From Clostridia bacterium (GTDB lineage Bacteria; Bacillota; Clostridia; UBA1212): a DNA stretch of 64,000 bases. Positions within the stretch are counted from its first letter, which is position 1; every line of letters begins with the position of its first letter. This document shows, in pieces, positions 57,977-64,000 of this stretch. Location: assembly GCA_017461545.1 (NCBI GenBank), contig JAFTXP010000004.1, forward strand, positions 1 through 64,000, given 5' to 3'. The position numbers and the translations under genes are program-made. Below the pieces are notes generated by a model. The model was not told where the DNA came from. It searched no databases and saw only the letters and a program-made list of their open reading frames with translations.

Positions 57977-58480
57977 ATGCCAAGTGAAAAGACTCTTTCT
58001 GTAAAGAAAGCAGAAGTTGCAGAGATAGCTGAGGATTTGAAGAATTCTGTTGCTACTGTCATCGTTGACTCAAGAGGTTTAACTGTTGAGGAGGATACAG
58101 CTCTCCGTGCTGACTTGAGAAAAGCAGGAGTTAAGTTCAGAGTAAGAAAGAATACTCTCACATCTAAAGCAGCTGCGCAGGTTGGTATTGAAGGATTGGA
58201 TGCATATCTCAGCGGTCCTACAGCCATTGCGACAAGCGACAGCTATACAGACGCAGCTAAAATTCTTATGGATTATGCAAAGAAGTACAAAAATCTTGAA
58301 ATCAAATGCGGTATTGTTGATGGCGAGACTATTACAGCTGATAAGGTTGAGAACCTTGCTAAGATTCCGTCGAGAGAAGGTCTTCTTTCTATGTTGCTCG
58401 GTGCCCTTACAGGCAATATGAGCAAGCTCGCAGTTGCTGTTAAGGCTGTTGCAGAGCAGAAGCAGGAGCAGGAGGCTTAA
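57977..58480 (+). CDS. rplJ: 50S ribosomal protein L10
   Basis: 167 residues from the ATG at 57977 behind GGGAGGTG; an upstream in-frame TTG at 57956 precedes that site. The N-terminal RNA-binding region (VIVDSRGLTVEEDTALRADL) and the C-terminal helix that carries the L12 dimers (KLAVAVKAVAEQKQ) are present. It likely autoregulates through the leader upstream. Confidence 0.97.
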   Translation: MPSEKTLSVKKAEVAEIAEDLKNSVATVIVDSRGLTVEEDTALRADLRKAGVKFRVRKNTLTSKAAAQVGIEGLDAYLSGPTAIATSDSYTDAAKILMDYAKKYKNLEIKCGIVDGETITADKVENLAKIPSREGLLSMLLGALTGNMSKLAVAVKAVAEQKQEQEA

Positions 58481-58565
58481 TAAAAGACCTGCATACAATA
58501 TTTTTTAGGGAAAATCCCGTGCTGTTATAAACAGTAATATTTTAAAAATTTTGGAGGAAATTAAA

Positions 58566-58946
58566 ATGTCAGAGAAAATTGATAGCATTATCGAATCAAT
58601 CGATAGCATGACAGTTATGGAGCTTTTCGAGCTCGTTAAAGCAATTGAAGAAAAATACGGAGTTACAGCTGCAGCTGCAGTTGCAGCACCGGCAGCAGGC
58701 GCTGTAGCAGGAGATGCTCCTGCAGCAGCTGAGCAGACAGAATTCACAGTTATTCTTAAGAGCGCAGGCGCTAACAAGATGGCAGTTATCAAACTCGTTA
58801 AAGAGCTTACAGGTGCTGCTCTCATGGACGCTAAGAAGATTGTTGACGGTGCTCCCAGCACTCTTAAAGAGAATGTTTCTAAAGACGACGCAGAAGCTCT
58901 TGCTGCTAAGTTGAAAGAAGCTGGCGCAGAAGTTGAACTTAAGTAA
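58566..58946 (+). CDS. rplL: 50S ribosomal protein L7/L12
   Basis: 126 residues. N-terminal dimerisation region ([19 protein letters not shown]), alanine-rich hinge (about 38-60), and C-terminal factor-binding domain ([20 protein letters not shown]). GGAGG precedes the ATG at 58566. In most bacteria rpoBC would follow; here a strong terminator follows and the next operon is spoIIIA. Confidence 0.98.
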   Translation: MSEKIDSIIESIDSMTVMELFELVKAIEEKYGVTAAAAVAAPAAGAVAGDAPAAAEQTEFTVILKSAGANKMAVIKLVKELTGAALMDAKKIVDGAPSTLKENVSKDDAEALAAKLKEAGAEVELK

Positions 58947-58972
58947 TTTTAAATAATACTTATACAGACTTT

Positions 58973-59011
58973 AAAAAACCCCCGTTCGGCATTGCCGAAC
59001 GGGGGTTTTTT
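58973..59011. terminator. strong terminator after rplL
   Basis: A perfect 18-bp inverted repeat (arms 58973-58990 and 58994-59011) with a 3-nt loop; core CCCCCGTTCGGC, flanked by six A and six T, so it works on both strands. Confidence 0.95.
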
Positions 59012-59064
59012 CTTTTGTGCAGCCGCAAAAAATAATGAACAATTCCTTAATGAAAAAAGCGGTG

Positions 59065-59093
59065 ACATAATTTCGATTTCTAGTGCATACATT
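59065..59093 (+). promoter_or_regulatory. sigma-E-type promoter of the spoIIIA operon
   Basis: ACATAAT (59065-59071), a 14-nt spacer, CATACATT (59086-59093). Both fit the mother-cell sigma-E consensus (-10 CATACANT), and the Bacillus spoIIIA operon is sigma-E dependent. It lies 34 bp before the spoIIIAA start. Confidence 0.78.
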
Positions 59094-59126
59094 GTTTTGT
59101 ACAAGTTATCTGAAGGAGGGGCTGGT

Positions 59127-60062
59127 ATGAACAGTGTAAAGTTTAAAAATGAGATTGCCGATAAAATAGGCGGGCCTGTCGGCAAAATTTTATTGAATGT
59201 TATAGATGAAAAAAACGTATATAAAATTAATGAAATAAGACTGCGTGCAAATAAGCCTATAGAAATAATGATGAACAGAAATTCGTACTTTATTTCAACG
59301 GGCGGTTTAGTTTCAGTGCCTGATGCAAATGTATGTTATTTATCATCAAATGAATTAAAGGATATATTTTTACGTATTTGCAGAAATTCTTTATATGCGT
59401 TCACTGAAGATATAAAAAACGGATTTATAACTATTTGCGGCGGACATAGAGTAGGAATATGCGGAAGAGTTCAGAGTGACGGAATGATTCGGGATGTTTC
59501 GGCTTTGAATATTCGTATTTCAAATGAGGTTATAGGTTGTTCGAAAAAGGTATTGCCGTATATCGTCAAAAGTGAATTTGAGATAAGAAGTACACTGGTA
59601 ATTTCTCCGCCTTGCTGCGGTAAAACAACATTGGTACGGGATATGGCTCGTTACTTATCAAACGGCGGACAGAACCCTGTTTTTTTCAGAGGTGCGAATG
59701 TAGGAATCATTGATGAAAGATCTGAAATTTGTTCTTGTGAAAGCGGTATTCCATCAAATGATGTAGGGATAAGAACAGATGTTTTAGACGGATGCATAAA
59801 AGAAAAAGGTATACATATGATGCTTCGTTCAATGGCTCCCCAAATTATTATAACTGATGAGATAGGCAGTCCCGGAGATTATACGGCAGTCGCGTCGGCA
59901 ATTAATTCAGGTGTAAAGGTGATATCAACGACACACGGCAGTTCATTAAAAGAAGTCAGAGCCAGAAAGGAAATAGGAAATATGATTGATGACAATTTTT
60001 TTGAAAGATTCATTATATTAGATGCATCGGAAGGTCCCGGAACTGTAAGAGAAATCTTTTGA
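59127..60062 (+). CDS. spoIIIAA: stage III sporulation protein AA, secretion-type ATPase
   Basis: 311 residues from the ATG at 59127 behind GAAGGAGGGG. AAA/type II-IV secretion ATPase: Walker A SPPCCGKTTLVRDMAR, Walker B IIITDEIGSPGDY, and GICGRVQSDGMIRDV before them. It powers the SpoIIIA-SpoIIQ feeding-tube channel between mother cell and forespore. Earlier in-frame codons overlap the rplL terminator and are not coding. Confidence 0.95.
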   Translation: MNSVKFKNEIADKIGGPVGKILLNVIDEKNVYKINEIRLRANKPIEIMMNRNSYFISTGGLVSVPDANVCYLSSNELKDIFLRICRNSLYAFTEDIKNGFITICGGHRVGICGRVQSDGMIRDVSALNIRISNEVIGCSKKVLPYIVKSEFEIRSTLVISPPCCGKTTLVRDMARYLSNGGQNPVFFRGANVGIIDERSEICSCESGIPSNDVGIRTDVLDGCIKEKGIHMMLRSMAPQIIITDEIGSPGDYTAVASAINSGVKVISTTHGSSLKEVRARKEIGNMIDDNFFERFIILDASEGPGTVREIF

Positions 60063-60079
60063 ATTGAGAGGTGGACAGG

Positions 60080-60619
60080 TTGGTTCAGGCTTATTATTTT
60101 TTAAAATTCACAGGTTCGGCGCTTACTGCTGTTTCTGCTATGATGTTCGGATTCAAATTAAGAAAACAGTTACAAAAGCGAAAAGATGTCCTGATTGCAT
60201 ACAAATCAGGATTGGAATTTTTGGAAAGTCAGATTGTATTAGATGAACTGGTATTGGACGAATGTATGAAAGAGTGCGGAATAAGGTTTTTTGATAAAAA
60301 TTCCGAATATAATATTTTTTCGCTATTTAAAGAAAAATTATCAGAAGGACAACTTTCTGCGGAGATTTCGTGGGTGGAATCTGTGGAAAGTATTTCTGCT
60401 TACGGGTTATTACATGATGATGAGATACAACTGCTTTCAGGGCTTTCGACAACACTCGGCAAGTCAGATATAAAACATCATTCTGACCATATAAATGAAG
60501 TAGTACAGAAACTCGATAAATTAATTGCTGAAGCTGATGCAAAGCTAAAAAAGGACGGAAGTCTGTATATAAAGATGAGCATAGCAGTTGCAGCGGTGAT
60601 AATTTTATTATTATGGTAA
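60080..60619 (+). CDS. spoIIIAB: stage III sporulation protein AB
   Basis: 179 residues. GAGGTGG lies six bases before the TTG at 60080, taken as the start; the GTG at 60071 is part of that ribosome site. One N-terminal helix, a soluble helical domain (GLEFLESQIVLDELVLDECM) related to type II secretion GspF-like folds, and one C-terminal helix (SIAVAAVIILLLW). It is a membrane component of the SpoIIIA channel. Confidence 0.9.
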   Translation: MVQAYYFLKFTGSALTAVSAMMFGFKLRKQLQKRKDVLIAYKSGLEFLESQIVLDELVLDECMKECGIRFFDKNSEYNIFSLFKEKLSEGQLSAEISWVESVESISAYGLLHDDEIQLLSGLSTTLGKSDIKHHSDHINEVVQKLDKLIAEADAKLKKDGSLYIKMSIAVAAVIILLLW

Positions 60620-60631
60620 AGGAGACCGACT

Positions 60632-60826
60632 ATGGATATTGATTTAATTTTTAAAATTGCAGCGGTGGGAGTTATTGTTGCAGTAATTAATATATTACTT
60701 TCAAAATCAGGTCGTGATGAACAGGCTTTGATGGTTACTATTGCCGGTTTGGTAATCGTCCTTGTTGTAGTAGTACAGGAAATAGGAACATTGATGACTG
60801 AATTAAGAGCAGTATTTAATTTTTAG
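60632..60826 (+). CDS. spoIIIAC: stage III sporulation protein AC
   Basis: 64 residues, two membrane helices joined by a short loop (KSGRDEQA), the usual size. Forms part of the membrane platform of the channel. Preceded by AAAGGAGA; 12 nt after spoIIIAB. Confidence 0.94.
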   Translation: MDIDLIFKIAAVGVIVAVINILLSKSGRDEQALMVTIAGLVIVLVVVVQEIGTLMTELRAVFNF

Positions 60827-60834
60827 AGGAAAAT

Positions 60835-61236
60835 ATGTTTGAGTTTATTAAAATAAGTATTGCAGGTATTGTTTTGGCTGTATTGATAATTCTTTTTAAA
60901 AATATTAAATCGGAATATTCGGTCATGGTATCAATTGCAGGATGTTGCATTATTCTTGCTTCTCTTGTTTCAGCAGTAAGCGATGTTTTTGGTTTTGTAA
61001 AGAATTTACTGTCGGAACATGGTATTAACAGTACATATCTTGAAATTATTCTGAAGGTTTGCGGCATAAGTTTCATCTGCAACTTTGCAGCTGAAACTTG
61101 CCGCGACAGCGGTGCAGGCGCTGTCGCGGTCACGGTAGAAACTGCCGGCAGAATATGTATCGTTGCTACCGTGATGCCGCTCGCGCTGTCTTTGACAGAA
61201 ACAGTGTCTGAAATTATAAAATCAAATGTTTTTTGA
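60835..61236 (+). CDS. spoIIIAD: stage III sporulation protein AD
   Basis: 133 residues with about four membrane helices, related to two tandem SpoIIIAC-like units. SEYSVMVSIAGCCIILASLV and ILKVCGISFICNFAAETCRD match the family. It begins eight bases after the spoIIIAC stop. Its TGA overlaps an ATG (TGATG) that opens only a ten-codon frame. Confidence 0.93.
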   Translation: MFEFIKISIAGIVLAVLIILFKNIKSEYSVMVSIAGCCIILASLVSAVSDVFGFVKNLLSEHGINSTYLEIILKVCGISFICNFAAETCRDSGAGAVAVTVETAGRICIVATVMPLALSLTETVSEIIKSNVF

Positions 61237-61249
61237 TGGCTGAAATACT

Positions 61250-62350
61250 GTGCCGATTTTTACAGTGACCGCAGAAAGCGTGGGTGATGGTTTTATGGTT
61301 TTAAGCGAAATAAAATCGGGTTTGTCGCTTGTTACCGATCAATACAGCAATGAAATTGATTCAATTTCGGGACAACTTGAAAGTTACGGAGAATATGATT
61401 TCGGACTTATAAATCCGAAAAATATGATGATTGATGCGTTAAACGGAGAGATGAACTTATCGCCGGGAAGTATTTTTTCGTCAATAATTAAAGAACTTAT
61501 AGATGGGTTGACAGAGAATATCGGCTTGATTGCAGTTATACTGGGGATATGCATTTTATCTGCAATTGCAGTGAATTTTGTCGGACAAAACAGTGCCTTT
61601 TATGAGCTGAATGAAAATACTTCAGGTGTAGTTGTATCAATATTGTTGTGCAGTTTGTTTGTGAGTGCGGTGCAGTTTGCTATTGATGCGGCGCTCGGAA
61701 TGGAATCTGTATCGGTTGCGATTATTCCTTTGATTGCGGCTTTGGGACTGAAATCCGGCAGTTCTGTTTTTATTATAGTTGCACAGTATGTTTCAGTATC
61801 GGTATGTTGGTTTTTTATACCGATGGCAGTATTGTACGGGGCTCTGGGACTGTGTGAATGTCTGACCGATAAATTTCCTGTCAGTGAGCTGCGATGCGGT
61901 GTGAAAAGCTTGTTTGTCTGGGGCTTAGGTCTTACAATGACGGTTTTCTTTTGTATAACGGCAATAACGGGCGCGGTTGCCGGTCAATTCTCGGGTGTAG
62001 CCGGTAAAACCGTAAAGTATGCCGGTAACCTTATACCTTATGTAGGGTCTTATTTGTCCGAATCTGCGGATCTGGTTTTTTCGGGGTTATGTGCATTAAA
62101 AAGCGCGGCGGGTATCGGAGCTGCGGCTGCTGTTTTTATTACCGGAATATCACCTTTTCTGAAACTGTTTGCTTACGTCGCATTACTCAGGATTATTTCA
62201 TTCGTTGTATCACCATTCGGAAATAATCATGTAAAAAAAGTTATTAACAGTGTTTCTGAATCGGTGACGATGCTGATGGGAATGACCGGATTGATAGGTG
62301 TGTTTTTTATTATCAATATTGCAATGTTTACTTCTGTAAAGTTTTCGTAG
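61250..62350 (+). CDS. spoIIIAE: stage III sporulation protein AE, N-terminus uncertain
   Basis: 366 residues if the GTG at 61250 is used. Multi-pass membrane protein; the conserved region GLALIPLIAALGLKSG-like (here VAIIPLIAALGLKSGSS) and the GNLIPYVGSYLSES motif identify it. It lacks the cleavable signal peptide usual for the family. The GTG has no ribosome site; the ATG at 61295 has GGGTGATG ahead but would shorten it further. A coupled ATG at 61236 overlaps the spoIIIAD stop but is out of frame by one step. The start is therefore undecided. Confidence 0.85.
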   Translation: MPIFTVTAESVGDGFMVLSEIKSGLSLVTDQYSNEIDSISGQLESYGEYDFGLINPKNMMIDALNGEMNLSPGSIFSSIIKELIDGLTENIGLIAVILGICILSAIAVNFVGQNSAFYELNENTSGVVVSILLCSLFVSAVQFAIDAALGMESVSVAIIPLIAALGLKSGSSVFIIVAQYVSVSVCWFFIPMAVLYGALGLCECLTDKFPVSELRCGVKSLFVWGLGLTMTVFFCITAITGAVAGQFSGVAGKTVKYAGNLIPYVGSYLSESADLVFSGLCALKSAAGIGAAAAVFITGISPFLKLFAYVALLRIISFVVSPFGNNHVKKVINSVSESVTMLMGMTGLIGVFFIINIAMFTSVKFS

Positions 62351-62362
62351 ACGGAGGCATGT

Positions 62363-62962
62363 ATGGAAAAATGGCTGATAAGTATTTTAATTTTCTCTAT
62401 TGCGATGACATTGATTTTGCGTGTATTGCCGGAGAATTCAATAAAAAAGACAGTTCATATTTCTTTCGGAATAATTTTTTTGTTGGCAATTTCGGGACCT
62501 GTTCTGAATCTGTTTTCGAATGGATTAAACTCAGACGGCATAAATCGTTTTTTTGAAGAGAAAATAAGTGAAATTGATGAGGAAGATGATGATAAATATG
62601 TTGAAACGGTTCTGGCAGAATATTCTGATTCAATATGTGAGCTTGCGAAGGACAGAATATATGACGAAACAGGTATGTCTTGTGAAGTAAGTGTTTCTGT
62701 ATGTGATGATGTCAGTTCGTCGCTTTTCGGGAATGTGTTAAATGTTAAATGCAATGTAGTATCTCATAAGGAAAACGGTCAAGCGCAGTCTGAGATAGAA
62801 AATAATATTCTTACGGACATTCCTTTGGTTGAAGATATTGTCATTTCTTTTAATACTGCAAAAGAAGAAACTCAAATTGATGAAGGTGCTGTTATAAGTG
62901 TTTTAACCGAGTTGTTCGGCGTTTCAAGCGATCAGTGTGAAATTTATATTGACGAGAAATAG
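62363..62962 (+). CDS. spoIIIAF: stage III sporulation protein AF
   Basis: 199 residues: two N-terminal helices (about 5-50) and a soluble domain facing the intermembrane space with the ring-building fold typical of SpoIIIAF (FGVSSDQCEIYIDEK at the end). GGAGG precedes the ATG. It forms part of the outer ring of the channel. Confidence 0.92.
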   Translation: MEKWLISILIFSIAMTLILRVLPENSIKKTVHISFGIIFLLAISGPVLNLFSNGLNSDGINRFFEEKISEIDEEDDDKYVETVLAEYSDSICELAKDRIYDETGMSCEVSVSVCDDVSSSLFGNVLNVKCNVVSHKENGQAQSEIENNILTDIPLVEDIVISFNTAKEETQIDEGAVISVLTELFGVSSDQCEIYIDEK

Positions 62963-62973
62963 CGGAGGATAAA

Positions 62974-63564
62974 ATGAAAAAAATATCATTCAATATGAAC
63001 ATGATAAAAAAATATAAGATAGAACTGATTTTAGCATTTGCGGGGATTTTACTTCTGATACTCCCCGGTGCATTTTCCGATAAGAATTCGGGTTCTGAAA
63101 ATGGAGAGACAGGTATAAATGTAATTGAAGATAATCAGGTAAAAAACACTGTAAATGATATGAAGACCTATGCTGATGCGGAGGCTGAAAGGTTGGAAGC
63201 ATTTTTAAAGGATATAAAGGATGTAGGCGATGCTGATGTAATAATCTATGTGGATACGAGCTCAAAAACCGTCAATGCAACTGAGAAAAGCATGCTTGAT
63301 GAAGATACCGAAGAGACTGATTCAAACGGCGGAAAACGTGTCAATTCAAAGCTTGATGAGTCTGTTACATATAAAGTTATTAAAGATGAGAACGGTAATG
63401 AAAGCTTAATTCACGTGTATGACGAGTATCCAGAAATCAAAGGCGTACTTATCGCTGCTGAAGGTGCTAAGAGCAGTTTAGTCAAAGAAATGATTATTGA
63501 CTCAGTTTCGCGCTTATATGATATACCTGTCCATAAGATATCAGTGGTGGAAAAAGGTAATTGA
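62974..63564 (+). CDS. spoIIIAG: stage III sporulation protein AG
   Basis: 196 residues: one N-terminal helix (about 14-35) and a ring-building domain. AEAERLEAFLKDIKDVGDAD and the C-terminal GVLIAAEGAKSSLVKEMI are characteristic. SpoIIIAG oligomerises into the large ring in the intermembrane space. GCGGAGG precedes the ATG. Confidence 0.94.
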   Translation: MKKISFNMNMIKKYKIELILAFAGILLLILPGAFSDKNSGSENGETGINVIEDNQVKNTVNDMKTYADAEAERLEAFLKDIKDVGDADVIIYVDTSSKTVNATEKSMLDEDTEETDSNGGKRVNSKLDESVTYKVIKDENGNESLIHVYDEYPEIKGVLIAAEGAKSSLVKEMIIDSVSRLYDIPVHKISVVEKGN

Positions 63565-63643
63565 ATGATACCGATAATTTATGCATTTATTTATATATTA
63601 ATCATATAAATAAAACAAGTTTATTATGAAAGGAATGTTTTGA

Positions 63644-64000
63644 TTGAGTTTAAAAGTAAAAAGAATATTGGCACTGTGTGTGTGCTGTGTTTTGCTTGCT
63701 GCTGCAATTTATCAAAATATAAGAACTGATGATACAAACAGTGGAGCCGATGTTGACAGCACAATTTCAGAGTCGTCAGAGGATGTAATTTTTGTTCAGG
63801 ATTACAATAGTGAAGAGGCAGGAAATATTGATGGTGAACAGGCAAATACAGATGTTGATTTGACGGGAATTAAGTGTGACAGTCCTCTGGACTATATTGC
63901 GGGACTCAGGATTGAGCGGGAAGCGTACCGAAGTGCCTTGACGGAAGAATGTATGTCAATTATCGAAAGTACAAGTTCGAGTGATGCGGAAGTTTCAATT
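63644..64000 (+). CDS. spoIIIAH: stage III sporulation protein AH, 3' end outside window
   Basis: 119 codons visible, open to the window edge. The TTG at 63644 follows AAAGGAATG; translation gives one N-terminal helix (RILALCVCCVLLAAAIY) and an extracytoplasmic region, with DYIAGLRIEREAYRSALTEE matching the conserved SpoIIIAH helix. SpoIIIAH pairs with forespore SpoIIQ to close the channel. The other nearby TTG (63640) is in a frame that stops early. Confidence 0.88.
   Translation, partial: MSLKVKRILALCVCCVLLAAAIYQNIRTDDTNSGADVDSTISESSEDVIFVQDYNSEEAGNIDGEQANTDVDLTGIKCDSPLDYIAGLRIEREAYRSALTEECMSIIESTSSSDAEVSI

Overview
The window is chromosomal DNA of an endospore-forming, low-GC Gram-positive anaerobe of the class Clostridia. 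The spoIIA, spoVA, spoIIIA and cotJ genes, AGGAGG-type ribosome binding sites and a T-box leader all support this; the gene content most resembles Oscillospirales/Ruminococcaceae, but the genus cannot be fixed by eye. Apart from an accessory stretch at the left edge and the convergent cotJ genes, every gene lies on the + strand.

Layout. 1-1.8 kb: the C-terminal end of an RHS polymorphic toxin, a candidate membrane immunity protein and an RHS remnant. 2-9.3 kb: uvrB, uvrA and a ClpE-type unfoldase. 9.3-13.6 kb: argJ, a HelD-like helicase and whiA. 13.6-17.4 kb: spoIIAA-spoIIAB-sigF followed by spoVAC-D-E. 17.4-24 kb: comEC, holA, a large membrane PP2C phosphatase fused to an anti-sigma-type kinase domain, and a YbaK deacylase. 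24-31.7 kb: rpoB-rpoC with their own promoter and terminator. 31.8-37 kb: citrate synthase, an FtsK/SpoIIIE translocase split by a frame change at a run of ten A, and an AEC transporter. 37-38.1 kb (- strand): cotJA-B-C. 38.4-40.4 kb: a secreted C39-like peptidase with four InlB-like repeats and a SPOR domain, behind a structured leader. 40.5-44.2 kb: a tyrosine-type T-box controlling an acyl-CoA synthetase and a sodium/solute symporter. 44.3-45.6 kb: an M19 dipeptidase and a 35-residue acidic peptide with its own promoter and terminator. 45.6-48.8 kb: a nucleotide-sugar dehydratase and an LCP ligase for wall polymers. 48.8-55.3 kb: a Gld-like ABC exporter operon with DUF4340, beta-propeller and CvpA proteins. 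55.3-59 kb: rpmG-secE-nusG-rplK-rplA and rplJ-rplL behind an L10 leader. 59-64 kb: spoIIIAA to spoIIIAH, the last cut by the window edge, behind a sigma-E-type promoter.

The sporulation genes cover three stages: forespore sigma-F control (spoIIA), engulfment and the feeding tube (spoIIIA, with the SpoIIIE-like motor), and dipicolinate uptake and coat (spoVA, cotJ). The observations most worth following are the Tyr T-box on a CoA ligase plus transporter, the A10 frame change in ftsK/spoIIIE, the isolated acidic peptide, two genes whose strong Shine-Dalgarno sits 48-76 nt upstream with a potential hairpin bridging the gap, and the phosphatase-kinase fusion. No tRNA, rRNA, CRISPR array or insertion sequence was recognised.
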